A DNA stretch of 35,901 bases from Treponema sp. (GCA_031274285.1 JAISQJ010000180.1:1-35901), one strand, 5' to 3'; shown: positions 6,850-15,184, counted from the first letter of the stretch. Notes: generated by a model from the letters alone, not told the origin. Numbers and translations: made by a program.

Positions 6850-7200
6850 CTACACCGCCGCCAGCTCTGTTTTAAGGGCTTCCTGCCAGGGGCCGGACTT
6901 GTCGATCGCCGCCTTCACCCCCAGGTCCCGCAGGGCCGACTTCCGGGCGGCGTCCAGGCTGGAACTGACAATAACCACGGGCCCGGCGTAACTGTCCCGG
7001 GTCCGGCGGATAAACTCCTCACCATCCATGCCCGCAAAGGCCAGGCCCGCGATCACCATGGACGCCACGCCGCCGGAGATCGCCATGGCGGCGTCCTCCG
7101 CGTTATCGTAGCTTTCAACCTCAAACCCCTCTTTGATAAGAAAATTGGTCATAAGTTTACGAAAAAATTGGCTGTTATCGATGTGTATGATTGTCTTCAC
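6850..7200 (-). CDS. Small CheY-like receiver domain protein lacking the phospho-acceptor Asp
   Basis: 116 residues, a stand-alone receiver fold. It starts MKTIIHIDNSQFFRKLM, where Asp8 fills one acidic-pocket position. It keeps the switch Ser at VIVSSS (79-81) and the conserved Lys101 in AIDKSG. The strand that should carry the phospho-acceptor reads VIAGLAFAGMDG. Counting back from the conserved MDG as in CheY places Gly52 where Asp is required. It is therefore a pseudo-receiver that cannot be phosphorylated in the usual way. It is likely to act by protein contact. The GTG start overlaps the argD stop (GTGA), with GGAG 9 nt upstream, so it is translated with the arginine operon. No output domain is present. 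Confidence 0.8.
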   Translation of the reverse strand: MKTIIHIDNSQFFRKLMTNFLIKEGFEVESYDNAEDAAMAISGGVASMVIAGLAFAGMDGEEFIRRTRDSYAGPVVIVSSSLDAARKSALRDLGVKAAIDKSGPWQEALKTELAAV

Positions 7201-8375
7201 CCTAAAAGTCTCCGGAGTATCTCCATACCCGTTTCAATTTCCGCGTCGCTAATAATGTAGGGGGGCAGGAACCGCAGGGTATTTTTCCCGGCGCTGAGGA
7301 TCAAAAGGCCGGGGTTCCCGGCGGCCGCCGTGCTTACCCCCCTTTCCAAAATGGGCCAGGCTTCGTCTGTTATATCCGCCCCAATCATCAGCCCCCGGCC
7401 CCTCACCTCTTTTATTTTGGGATTCTTCCAGTCCCGGAGCATGGCCTGTATTTTTTCCCCCTTCCGCTCAATTTCCTTTAGGAAGGGTCCCCTGACGGTG
7501 TCCAGCACCACCAGGCCCGCGGCCGCGGCGATGGGGTTCCCCCCAAAGGTGGAGCCGTGGTCGCTGACCTGCAAAATATCCGCGGCCTTTTCCCCCGCCA
7601 GCACGGCCCCCACGGGGATTCCCCCGGCCAGGCCCTTGGCCAGGGTAACTACGTCGGGTTTAATCCCGTAGGCCTCACAGGCCAGGAAAGTCCCGGTCCG
7701 CCCTACCCCGCACTGGACCTCGTCAAAAAGCAAAAGGATGTCCCGCTGGGCGCAGAGTTCCGCGGCCCGCTTGATATATTCGGCGGCCTGGGGCCTGATG
7801 CCGCTTTCCCCCTGAATGGCCTCCACCAGGAAACCCGCGGTCACCGCCGGGTCCAGGGCCTTGTCCAGGGCTTCCAGGTCCCCGGAGGGGATGTAGGCGA
7901 AGCCCTCGGTAAAGGGGCCAAAGTCCTTGTGAAACACATCCTGCCCGGTGGCGGAAAGGGAGGTAATGGTCCTGCCGTGAAAACTCCCCCGCAGGGACAC
8001 AATCCGGTGCCGGCCGGGGCCGTGCTTAACCAGGGAGTATTTCCGGGCGATTTTAATGGCCCCCTCGTTGGCCTCCGCCCCGGAGTTGGCCAGAAACACC
8101 CGCTTCATCCCCGCGGGGGCGCAGGCTTCCACCAGCTTTTCCGCAAAGGCCAGGGCCGTGTCGCTTTGGTAGTAGTTGCATACGTGGTTCAGCTTGGCCG
8201 CCTGATCGGCAATGGCCTTAACCAGGGGCGGATAGGCGTGGCCCAGGCAGTTCACCGCGATACCGGAGCCAAAGTCCAGGTATTTTTTCCCCTCCACATC
8301 GGTAAGCCAGACTCCTTCCCCCCGGGCAAAGGTTACCGGCAGCCGGTGGTAGGTGTTCATAAAAAAGTTATCCAT
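7197..8375 (-). CDS. argD: Acetylornithine aminotransferase
   Basis: 392 residues, class III PLP aminotransferase. Motifs are NSGAEANEGAIKIARK (about 97-112) for phosphate binding, SFHGRT (131-136), LLFDEVQCGVGRTG (about 225-238) with the PLP Asp, and the Schiff-base lysine K247 in TLAKGLAGG. It converts N-acetylglutamate semialdehyde and glutamate to N-acetylornithine and 2-oxoglutarate in arginine synthesis. Its identity as argD rather than another ornithine-type transaminase rests on adjacency: it overlaps argB by 8 bp and follows argJ in the same unit. The ATG has a GGGAG site. Length and motifs are normal. Confidence 0.93.
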   Translation of the reverse strand: MDNFFMNTYHRLPVTFARGEGVWLTDVEGKKYLDFGSGIAVNCLGHAYPPLVKAIADQAAKLNHVCNYYQSDTALAFAEKLVEACAPAGMKRVFLANSGAEANEGAIKIARKYSLVKHGPGRHRIVSLRGSFHGRTITSLSATGQDVFHKDFGPFTEGFAYIPSGDLEALDKALDPAVTAGFLVEAIQGESGIRPQAAEYIKRAAELCAQRDILLLFDEVQCGVGRTGTFLACEAYGIKPDVVTLAKGLAGGIPVGAVLAGEKAADILQVSDHGSTFGGNPIAAAAGLVVLDTVRGPFLKEIERKGEKIQAMLRDWKNPKIKEVRGRGLMIGADITDEAWPILERGVSTAAAGNPGLLILSAGKNTLRFLPPYIISDAEIETGMEILRRLLG

Positions 8376-9258
8376 TTTTTTCTCCCGTAGTCAGGCTTAC
8401 CATGGTACCGACACCCTGGTCGGTAAAAAGTTCTACGATAAGGGAATGGGGCTCCCGACCGTCGATGATATGGGCCCGCTTTACCCCCCCCTTAAGGGCG
8501 ATGGCGCAGCACTCCACCTTGGGAATCATCCCCTTGCTCACCACCCCTTCGCTTTTAAGGAGGTCCAGTTCCGCCAAAGTGGCCGAGGGGATAAGGGAAG
8601 CGGGGTCTTTTACATCCCGCAGAATGCCCTTCACATCGGTCATCAGGAGGAGCTTTTCCGCCTTCAGGGCCGCGGCAACCTGGGCCGCCGCGGTGTCGGC
8701 GTTGATGTTCAGGGGGCGGCCCTCATCTTCCCCCAAACCAAAGGCCACGGAGGAGAGGACGGGGATGATCCCGCGATCCAGCAGGGTATCCACCAGGGTG
8801 GTGTCCACCTCCTCAATCTCCCCCACCAGCCCCAGGTCTTCCCCGCCGGCGGCTTTGATACGCCGGGCCTTGAGGGTGGACCCGTCAATGCCGCAGATTC
8901 CCACGGCCCGAGCCCCGGCCTTCCCGATAAGGGCGGTAATATCCTTGTTCACCTTACCGCAGAGGACCATTTGGACCACCTCCATGGTCTCCTCATCGGT
9001 GTAACGGAGGCCCTGGACAAAACGACTTTCCTTGCCGATCCGCTTAAGCAGGGCCTCGATCTCCGGCCCCCCGCCGTGGACCAGGACCACCCGGATCCCC
9101 ACGTAGTTCATCAGGACGATGTCCTGGATCACCTGGGCCTTCAGGGTCTCGTTGATCATGGAGGCCCCGCCGTATTTGACCACGATAGTCCTGCCCCTAT
9201 GCTCCCGGATATAGGGCAGGGCCTGGACAAGAATTCCCGCTTCCTCCGCGCTGCTCAT
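8368..9258 (-). CDS. argB: Acetylglutamate kinase
   Basis: 296 residues, amino acid kinase fold. The phosphate-binding start TIVVKYGGASM (about 24-34) and VLVHGGGPEIEALL (about 58-71) are both present. So are the substrate loop GLRYTDEETMEVV (about 83-95) and the C-terminal GMIPKVECC, whose lysine is conserved in the family. It phosphorylates N-acetylglutamate with ATP. The N-terminal helix before the first strand is of the kind found in arginine-inhibited, hexameric enzymes, so feedback control by arginine is plausible. It lies 9 nt after argJ and overlaps argD by 8 bp. Confidence 0.95.
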   Translation of the reverse strand: MSSAEEAGILVQALPYIREHRGRTIVVKYGGASMINETLKAQVIQDIVLMNYVGIRVVLVHGGGPEIEALLKRIGKESRFVQGLRYTDEETMEVVQMVLCGKVNKDITALIGKAGARAVGICGIDGSTLKARRIKAAGGEDLGLVGEIEEVDTTLVDTLLDRGIIPVLSSVAFGLGEDEGRPLNINADTAAAQVAAALKAEKLLLMTDVKGILRDVKDPASLIPSATLAELDLLKSEGVVSKGMIPKVECCAIALKGGVKRAHIIDGREPHSLIVELFTDQGVGTMVSLTTGEKNG

Positions 9259-9267
9259 TTTTTTCTC

Positions 9268-10491
9268 CTAAGAACGGTAATCCCCGTTGATTTTGACATA
9301 ATCGTAGCTTAAGTCGCAGCCCCAAACCTGGGCGGCGGCGGACCCGCCGTGAAGCTCAATACGGATTTCGATCTCCTCTTGGGAGAGAATTTTTTTGGCC
9401 TCCTCCTCGGAGAAGGGCACCGAAGCGCCCCCCCGGCAGACCAGGACCTCCCCGGCGGAACTGGCAAAATACACGTCGGTCTTATCCGGATCAAAGTCCA
9501 CGCCGGCGTAGCCCAGGGCGCAAAGCACCCGGCCCCAGTTGGCGTCCGCCCCAAAACAGGCGGCCTTAACCAGGCTGGAGGCGGCCACCGCCTTGGCCAG
9601 GCATTCCGCCTCGTCCTCACCGGGGGCCCCTTGCAGGTTCACCGTGACCAGCCGGGTGGCCCCCTCCCCGTCCCGGGCCATGGCCCGGGCCAGGCGGACG
9701 CAGAGGACTTCCAGGGCTTCCGCGAACAGGCCGTAGGCCTCCCCTTCGGCGCCGATAAGCGCGTTCCCCGCTTCCCCGTTGGCCATGATGATGATGGTGT
9801 CGTTGGTGGAGGTATCCCCGTCCACGGTAACCCGGTTAAAGGAGCGCCTTACCGCCCGGCGCAGGGCCCGGTCCAAAAGTTCCCCGCTCAGGGCTGCGTC
9901 GGTGGTGACAAAACAGAGCATGGTGGCCATGTTGGGGTGGATCATGCCGGAGCCCTTGACCATGCCCCCGATGCGTACCTTTTTCCCACCGATTTCCAGT
10001 TCCACCGCCGCGGCCTTTTTCCGGGTGTCGGTGGTCATAATCGCTTCCAGGGCCGCCTCGTGGCCCGCGGCGTCGGCGCGGATGCTGTCCGCCAGGGAAC
10101 TGATGCTGCTTTCAATGGCGGCTATGGGCAGGGGTACCCCGATAACCCCGGTAGAGGCCACCGCCACTTCCCCGGCCTTGATGGCAAACTCCCCCGCCGC
10201 CAATTCCGCCATACGGCGGGCCGCGGCCAAACCGGGCTCTCCGGTACACGCGTTGGCGTTCCCCGAGTTGGCTATGACCGCCCGCAAAAGGCCGGAGGCC
10301 AGGTGTTCCCGGCTTACCAGCACCGGGGCGGCCTTTACCCGGTTAGAAGTAAACATGGCCGCCGCCGTACAGGGCTTATCCGAGTAAATCAGGGCCAAAT
10401 CCCGCTTCCGGGAGCCCGCCTTAATGCCGCACCAGATTCCGCCGGCCCTAAATCCCCTTGGGGCGCAGACCCCGCCTTCCACATCCCTCAT
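9268..10491 (-). CDS. argJ: Bifunctional glutamate N-acetyltransferase / ornithine acetyltransferase
   Basis: 407 residues, the normal ArgJ length. The self-cleavage site is clear: KGSGMIHPNMATML, with the nucleophile Thr190 after Ala189. The oxyanion-hole pair T114-G115 lies in ASTGVIGVPLP. The chain would split into alpha and beta parts at Thr190. ArgJ transfers the acetyl group from acetylornithine to glutamate, recycling it, and may also use acetyl-CoA. It is the first gene of the arg unit. The ATG is preceded only by AAGG at close distance, a weak ribosome site. argC and the later steps (argF, argG, argH) are not in this window, so the pathway is split over the genome. Confidence 0.95.
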   Translation of the reverse strand: MRDVEGGVCAPRGFRAGGIWCGIKAGSRKRDLALIYSDKPCTAAAMFTSNRVKAAPVLVSREHLASGLLRAVIANSGNANACTGEPGLAAARRMAELAAGEFAIKAGEVAVASTGVIGVPLPIAAIESSISSLADSIRADAAGHEAALEAIMTTDTRKKAAAVELEIGGKKVRIGGMVKGSGMIHPNMATMLCFVTTDAALSGELLDRALRRAVRRSFNRVTVDGDTSTNDTIIIMANGEAGNALIGAEGEAYGLFAEALEVLCVRLARAMARDGEGATRLVTVNLQGAPGEDEAECLAKAVAASSLVKAACFGADANWGRVLCALGYAGVDFDPDKTDVYFASSAGEVLVCRGGASVPFSEEEAKKILSQEEIEIRIELHGGSAAAQVWGCDLSYDYVKINGDYRS

Positions 10492-10628
10492 ACCTTAATT
10501 AAAAAGTAAATCAGGCCCCTTGTACATAGTTTTTCTGGAACCATTGGGGGGTTTCGTTGGTTTAAATGACGGAGAACCGCGGCGGGGACATTGATCTAGC
10601 AATCCGCCCGTGGTATAGGTTTATAAGT

Positions 10629-11048
10629 ATGTTTGTCCCTAAATCGTTCCTCCCCCTATGCGGGGGAATCCTCCTCGCCCTGACCGCCTGCGCCACCCTG
10701 TCCCAGGACATCCCCCCGGAGCTGAGTGCGGAAGAGCTGGTCCAGCGGGCCCAGGAAGCTTCCGACCGGAACCGTTACGGTACCGCCCTGTTGTACTACG
10801 AGGCCCTCCTTAACCGGTATCAATCCAGCTATGACTGGACCCTAACCGCGGAATACGAGATCGCCTTTATCCACTACAAGCAGAAGAAGTATGGCCAGGC
10901 CAGGGAGGAACTCAATACCCTGCTTAAGCGCTACGACAGCCCCGAGGCGGAACTCATGCCCCAACAGTTCAAGCGGCTCTGTTCGATTGTCCTTGAAAGC
11001 ATCGATGCAAAAGAGGGGAGCAGGGCTTCTCCTCCAAAAAAACGGTAG
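10629..11048 (+). CDS. Predicted lipoprotein with TPR-like helices
   Basis: Read from the ATG at 10629, this is a 139-residue protein with a short basic start, a hydrophobic stretch and a lipobox LTAC at residues about 17-20. It should be a lipid-anchored envelope protein. The in-frame ATG at 10566 would place the signal peptide about 20 residues inside, so the later start is preferred although no strong ribosome site precedes it. The mature part is helical, with TPR-like patterns (AEELVQRAQEASDRNRYGTA, then AEYEIAFIHYKQKKYGQARE). This resembles the N-terminal repeats of BamD/YfiO-type lipoproteins, but it is shorter. It is divergent from argJ. Function unknown; a scaffold in the cell envelope is the cautious reading. 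Confidence 0.7.
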   Translation: MFVPKSFLPLCGGILLALTACATLSQDIPPELSAEELVQRAQEASDRNRYGTALLYYEALLNRYQSSYDWTLTAEYEIAFIHYKQKKYGQAREELNTLLKRYDSPEAELMPQQFKRLCSIVLESIDAKEGSRASPPKKR

Positions 11049-11091
11049 GATAAGGGCCGGGGCAGAGTATCCCCAATCGCCCGCCCCGTCC

Positions 11092-12204
11092 TTACTGGGG
11101 CAGGATGATGGCGTTTACCTTGATGTTCCGGCTTGCCACTTCCGCGTCCACCATCTCCTTGGAAATCTTCCCCCGCTGCCTGGGATGGGGAGGCGCATCC
11201 CCGACAAGGATCATGATCCGGCTCTCCGCCTGCCAGGGGAATTTGATCGCCCCCTCGTGCAGGGCTTCGTAGACCGCCTCGGGAATATCCCGGCCGCCCC
11301 CCACCCGGATGTTGTTTAAGGTCCGCTGAAACCGGGAAAAGTCATTGGTAAAGGGGATAACCTGATTCAGGTACTCGTCGTAGTAGTCCTTGTACAGGAC
11401 CATGCCGATCCTAAACGAGGTAAATGCCGCGATGGTTTCATTGAGCATGGGGATCAGGGCCCGACGGACCCGGTCGATATCGTCCCTCATGCTGCTGGTG
11501 GTATCCAGACAGAGGACAATATCAACGTCCTTACCCCTCTCCTTATCCAGAATTCCCTTGATCCGTTCCACCAGATCGTCAGGCCCGGTGGAGTAGACCA
11601 GATCCCCGCCGCCGGATTTGGTAATTTCCGTAAAGGCGTCCACCGTATCGGCCATGTAGTTGTCTTCCGGCTTACCCTCCAGGGGCCGCTGGGTTACCCG
11701 CAGCACATAGGGATTGTCCCGAAAGGGTCCCCGGTAATCCCCGTAGGGCATAGCAAAGGCCCGGAGGTTAAAATAGGTGCCGTCCACCACATAGACTTCT
11801 CCGTGGCGGGTATCCTCGTAGCCGAAGTAGATGAGGTAGGGGATATAGAGGTGGAAGGCCTCCCCCAGTTCGGGATGCCCTTCCGGGGTAGAGTCGATGA
11901 TAGACCAGTAACGGTTGCCGGGGAGGGGAAGGCCGTTCAGCATCCGGGTCTCATCGCCGTTCACCTCATTCCACTGGCCCGCCCGGTATGCGTAGTTGTC
12001 TTCCTGCATCCGGGGGTCCTTGGTGGATTCCACCAGAAGCACCGAAGAAATACCGGGCTTTTTCCGGATAAAAAGGTGAAAACCCCCGTCCACCCGCTGT
12101 TCTATCCGCAGATCCCTGGCGCTGATGCCAAGGTCCTGGGCTCCGATACTACCCGTTATGGCGAACGTGAGGATAGAAACACAGAAAACCAGCTTGTGGA
12201 TCAT
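11092..12204 (-). CDS. Secreted von Willebrand factor A domain protein
   Basis: 370 residues from the ATG at 12204. The first 23 residues are a signal peptide (hydrophobic core CVSILTFAITGSI, then AQ). Residues about 30-220 are a domain I do not recognise. Residues 228-370 form a vWA domain with a MIDAS start DTTSSM (D234, T236, S238) and a later acidic VGDAPPH. Such proteins bind protein partners through a metal ion on the cell surface or in the periplasm. The frame stays open 5' of 12204 but would run into the opposite gene. The signal peptide and the promoter at 12212-12239 both mark 12204 as the start. Divergent to the dehydrogenase gene. Confidence 0.82.
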   Translation of the reverse strand: MIHKLVFCVSILTFAITGSIGAQDLGISARDLRIEQRVDGGFHLFIRKKPGISSVLLVESTKDPRMQEDNYAYRAGQWNEVNGDETRMLNGLPLPGNRYWSIIDSTPEGHPELGEAFHLYIPYLIYFGYEDTRHGEVYVVDGTYFNLRAFAMPYGDYRGPFRDNPYVLRVTQRPLEGKPEDNYMADTVDAFTEITKSGGGDLVYSTGPDDLVERIKGILDKERGKDVDIVLCLDTTSSMRDDIDRVRRALIPMLNETIAAFTSFRIGMVLYKDYYDEYLNQVIPFTNDFSRFQRTLNNIRVGGGRDIPEAVYEALHEGAIKFPWQAESRIMILVGDAPPHPRQRGKISKEMVDAEVASRNIKVNAIILPQ

Positions 12205-12211
12205 AGTATCT

Positions 12212-12239
12212 ATTATCGGAGTGTGGCAGCAAATGTAAA
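12212..12239 (-). promoter_or_regulatory. Promoter of the vWA gene, predicting a leaderless mRNA
   Basis: On the minus strand TTTACA (12239-12234) and GATAAT (12217-12212) are spaced by 16 nt, each five of six to consensus. The ATG at 12204 follows only 7 nt after the -10, so transcription should begin at or next to the A of the start codon. No ribosome site fits in this space. Confidence 0.45.
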
Positions 12240-12249
12240 CCATTCCATC

Positions 12250-12278
12250 TTTGCCGGCGGGGCCTTTTGCAGTATAGT
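12250..12278 (+). promoter_or_regulatory. Promoter of the dehydrogenase-HD-HAD operon, predicting a leaderless mRNA
   Basis: TTTGCC (12250-12255) and TATAGT (12273-12278) are spaced by 17 nt. The -10 is good and the -35 is weak. The ATG at 12287 is 8 nt behind the -10, and there is no Shine-Dalgarno sequence. Confidence 0.35.
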
Positions 12279-12286
12279 GGATACCT

Positions 12287-13564
12287 ATGAAAACCCTGGC
12301 GGTCCGTATCCACGGCGTTAACGACCTGCGGCTGGAATCCTTTGAACTCCCCCCCACGGGGGATGATGAAATTCTGGTCCGCATGGTCTCCGACTCCCTC
12401 TGTATGTCCAGCCACAAACTGGCGGTCCTGGGAAACCGGCATAAGCGGGTTCGGGGCGATCTGGCCCTGGATCCCGCCATTATCGGCCATGAATGCTGCG
12501 GAATCATTGAGGAAGTGGGCGCCGCCTGGGGGGGAGACTTTAAGAAGGGGGACCGAATCGCCGTCCAGCCCGCCATTATCGTGGAAGAGCCGGGGGCCGC
12601 GCCCCGGCATTGGGCCATTGGGTATTCCTACCCCTTTGCCGGCGGGAACGCTGCCTGGGCGCTGCTCCCCGGCGAACTGATGAAAAACGGAGGGCTGCTT
12701 AAAAGCGGGGCGGATAACTTCTACTCCGGGTCCCTGGCGGAACCGGTGGCCTGCGTTATCGGGGCTTTTCACGCCCAGTACCACACCAGCGAGGGCTCCT
12801 ACCAGCACCGCATGGGCCCCCGGCCGGGGGGCAGCATGGCCCTGCTTGCCGGAGCGGGCCCCATGGGACTGGCGGCCATTGATTACGCCCTCCACGGCCC
12901 GCAAAGACCCGGTCGGCTTATGGTCACCGACATAAACCAGGCCCGGCTGGAGCGGGCCCGGCGCTTCCTCTCCCCCCGGGATGCCGCGGCGGAGGGTATT
13001 GAATTGAGCTATGTGAACACCGGGGAATTTCGGGACCCGGCGTTGAAAATGCGGGAACTGAACCACGGCGAACTTTTTGACGATGTTTTTGTCTTTGCCC
13101 CGGTGAGGGACGTGATCGAACTGGGGGATAAACTTTTGGGCCATGACGGGTGCCTCAATTTTTTTGCAGGCCCCACGGACACCGCCCTGGAGGCCTCCCT
13201 GAACTTCTACCAGGTCCACTACGATTCCCACCATATCGTGGGGACCAGCGGGGGCAGTACCGCCGACATGGAGGAGGGGCTTAATCTGATGGCCCAGGGG
13301 AAGATCAACCCCGTCTTCATGGTTACCCATGTGGGAGGACTGGATGCGGTGGTTCCCGCCACCCTGGAGCTTCCCCGGATCCCCGGCGGAAAGAAGCTCA
13401 TCTACACCCACAAAAAACTGGAACTCTGCGCCATAGAGGACTTCGCCGAAAAGGGGAAAACTGATCCCCTCTTCGCGGGACTGGCGGAACGGTGTGAAAA
13501 AAACCAGGGGCTTTGGAACAAGGAGGCGGAAGATTACCTTCTGGCCCATGCCCCGGATATTTAA
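12287..13564 (+). CDS. Zinc-type dehydrogenase of the MDR superfamily, similar to L-sorbose-1-phosphate reductase
   Basis: 425 residues. The N-terminal catalytic domain has C39 (SLCMSSHK) and the GHE triad at H68-E69. Further on is EPVACVIGAFHA. A Rossmann NAD(P) domain starts at LLAGAGPMGLAAIDYA. These are MDR traits. The length beyond 400 and the HYDSHHIVGTSGG region resemble SorE-like sugar-phosphate reductases rather than simple alcohol dehydrogenases. The typical four-cysteine structural zinc lobe is not evident. Likely role: NAD(P)H-linked oxidation or reduction of a sugar phosphate or polyol. It leads an operon with an HD hydrolase (18 nt downstream) and a HAD phosphatase, which fits sugar-phosphate turnover. 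The substrate is unproved. Confidence 0.75.
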   Translation: MKTLAVRIHGVNDLRLESFELPPTGDDEILVRMVSDSLCMSSHKLAVLGNRHKRVRGDLALDPAIIGHECCGIIEEVGAAWGGDFKKGDRIAVQPAIIVEEPGAAPRHWAIGYSYPFAGGNAAWALLPGELMKNGGLLKSGADNFYSGSLAEPVACVIGAFHAQYHTSEGSYQHRMGPRPGGSMALLAGAGPMGLAAIDYALHGPQRPGRLMVTDINQARLERARRFLSPRDAAAEGIELSYVNTGEFRDPALKMRELNHGELFDDVFVFAPVRDVIELGDKLLGHDGCLNFFAGPTDTALEASLNFYQVHYDSHHIVGTSGGSTADMEEGLNLMAQGKINPVFMVTHVGGLDAVVPATLELPRIPGGKKLIYTHKKLELCAIEDFAEKGKTDPLFAGLAERCEKNQGLWNKEAEDYLLAHAPDI

Positions 13565-13582
13565 CAAAGGAAACGCCGATTT

Positions 13583-14398
13583 ATGAGATCCCCCAAAGAA
13601 AATTCCCTGGATAATAAAATTATTGAAAAACTGCTTACCCTGGTCCCCCCGGGGAAGGCAAGTAAAACAGCAAAACTGCTGCTGCAGGATGACGAGATCC
13701 AGGCCCTGCAGGATTACGCCAACAACGTTTCTATTAAGCGGCTTAGTTACAACGATCACGGCCCGGTCCACATGCGGACCGTAGCCTTAAACGCCCTTAT
13801 TATGATGGGACTGCTCCGGGACGCGGGTATTTTGACCAGCCTTGAAAAAGAAGAATGCGGCAGCTTTGAGGACAGCCTGACGGCCATACTCCTGGCGGCC
13901 ATACTCCACGACGGGGGCATGTCTATCGGCCGGCAGGACCACGAACTCCACAGCGCCTACCTGGCCTACCCCATCATTGCGCGGGTCCTGGCAAAGGTGT
14001 TTCCGGAATCTATCGAAAAACAGGTTATTATCCGGTCCCTGGCCTTGGAGGGGATCAGCGGCCACATGGGAAACCGGACCATCCACTCCCTGGAGGCGGG
14101 GGTCATTCTGGTGGCCGACGGCTGCGACATGCAGAAGGGCCGGGCCCGAATCCCCATGGCCCGCTCGGACCGGCCCAAGGTGGGGGATATTCACAAATAC
14201 TCCGCCAATTCTATTGAGGATGTAAAAATCGGCAAGGGGAAGGAAAAGCCCATCCGTATTGATGTGGCCATGTCCAGCGAGGTAGGGCTTTTCCAGATCG
14301 AGGAGGTTCTGCTCCAGAAGATCGCCGCCAGCACCGCCAAGGTCTACATCGAGCTTTACGCCCGGGTTAATCAAAACGAACCAAAGAGGTACCTATGA
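13583..14398 (+). CDS. HD-domain metal-dependent phosphohydrolase
   Basis: 271 residues. HD-superfamily metal ligands can be picked out: His63 in GPVHMRTVALN, the His109-Asp110 pair in AAILHDGGMS, His120, and a late Asp in LVADGCDMQKGR (about residues 174-185). Other HD enzymes hydrolyse nucleotides or cyclic dinucleotides. The substrate here is unknown. A C-terminal part of about 60 residues after the HD core (from about 200) may be a small regulatory domain. The ATG has AAAGGA 11 nt upstream. The 3' end overlaps the HAD gene by 4 bp (ATGA), so the products are made together. Confidence 0.8.
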   Translation: MRSPKENSLDNKIIEKLLTLVPPGKASKTAKLLLQDDEIQALQDYANNVSIKRLSYNDHGPVHMRTVALNALIMMGLLRDAGILTSLEKEECGSFEDSLTAILLAAILHDGGMSIGRQDHELHSAYLAYPIIARVLAKVFPESIEKQVIIRSLALEGISGHMGNRTIHSLEAGVILVADGCDMQKGRARIPMARSDRPKVGDIHKYSANSIEDVKIGKGKEKPIRIDVAMSSEVGLFQIEEVLLQKIAASTAKVYIELYARVNQNEPKRYL

Positions 14399-15183
14399 AC
14401 CAAAACCGTAATACTGCGCCAAAAACGGAACCGATTTGTCCTCCCGGCCCGCCGATGTCCCCCACCGGGGCGATTATTTTTGACATGGACGGGGTCCTTA
14501 CCGATTCGGAGTGGTTTATCGCCGAGGCGGGGCGGCTTATGTTTTGGGAAACCCACCGGGTAGAAATTACCCACGGGGATTTTAAGGATTTTATGGGCAT
14601 GGGGGAAAACCGTTTTTTAGGGGGCGTGGCGGAAAAGTACCGGATCCCTGGTTTTGAGATCGAGCGGGACAAGGAGCGGACCTACGCCATCTATGTTGAC
14701 CTGATCAAGGGGAAACTCAAACCCATGCCCGGGGCGGTGGAATTTGTCAGGTCCTGTAAGGACCAGGCCTGTAAAGGCCAGGCCTGCAAGGACCAGGCCT
14801 GCGAAGGCCGGACGAGCGAAGGCGGGGCCCCGGCGGCCCTCAAAATCGCGGTAGCCACCAGCACGGACTATATCAAGATGATGGCGAACCTGGAGGCTAT
14901 CGGCCTGGCCCAGGGGGTTTTTGACGCCCTGGTGAACGGCCTGGAAGTGGAACGGCGTAAGCCCTTCCCCGACCTGTTTCTGGAAGCCGCCAAACGGCTG
15001 GGCGTAGAGCCGGGGCGCTGCTGGGTGGTGGAAGATTCGGTCTCCGGCGTGGCCGCCGCCAAAGCCGCGGGCATGCGCTGTTTGGGGCTCACCACCACCA
15101 CCACCGCGGAAGCCATCCGCTCCCGGGGGGCGGACCTGGTGGTCAAGGACCTTTCCGCCGTCCGGGTGGAGGACCTGCTTTAA
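14395..15183 (+). CDS. HAD-family sugar phosphatase / phosphoglucomutase-like hydrolase
   Basis: 262 residues. Motif I is FDMDGVLTDSEW (D30, D32), motif II is IAVATSTD, a lysine lies in VERRKPFPDLF, and motif IV is VVEDSVSGVAAAK (E213, D214). The helical cap between residues about 38 and 110 is that of subfamily I, as in beta-phosphoglucomutase and 2-deoxyglucose-6-phosphatase. A phosphorylated sugar is the likely substrate. Residues 121-144 are an odd Cys-rich insertion made of a 15-bp tandem repeat, placed exactly where the family has a short loop before motif II. The N-terminus (residues 1-24) is also a non-conserved, Pro-rich extension. The ribosome site AAAGAGG supports the ATG at 14395. 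Confidence 0.85.
   Translation: MNQNRNTAPKTEPICPPGPPMSPTGAIIFDMDGVLTDSEWFIAEAGRLMFWETHRVEITHGDFKDFMGMGENRFLGGVAEKYRIPGFEIERDKERTYAIYVDLIKGKLKPMPGAVEFVRSCKDQACKGQACKDQACEGRTSEGGAPAALKIAVATSTDYIKMMANLEAIGLAQGVFDALVNGLEVERRKPFPDLFLEAAKRLGVEPGRCWVVEDSVSGVAAAKAAGMRCLGLTTTTTAEAIRSRGADLVVKDLSAVRVEDLL
14761..14820 (+). repeat. In-frame 15-bp tandem repeat inside the HAD gene
   Basis: Four 15-nt units: GACCAGGCCTGTAAA, GGCCAGGCCTGCAAG, GACCAGGCCTGCGAA and a diverged GGCCGGACGAGCGAA. They encode five-residue steps DQACK, GQACK, DQACE and GRTSE. A partial unit (about 14752-14760) precedes them. Because the unit length is a multiple of three, gain or loss of copies keeps the frame. Confidence 0.85.
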
Positions 15184-15184
15184 G

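Noticed and set aside
7557-8390. Long plus-strand open frame opposite argD
   Set aside because: Gly/Pro/Gln-rich translation typical of antisense GC-rich coding sequence; argD motifs on the other strand are complete.
12149-13771. A long open frame on the minus strand opposite the dehydrogenase and HD genes
   Set aside because: The plus-strand frames have clear family motifs and coupling signals. The antisense frame has no recognisable domain and is a by-product of high GC.
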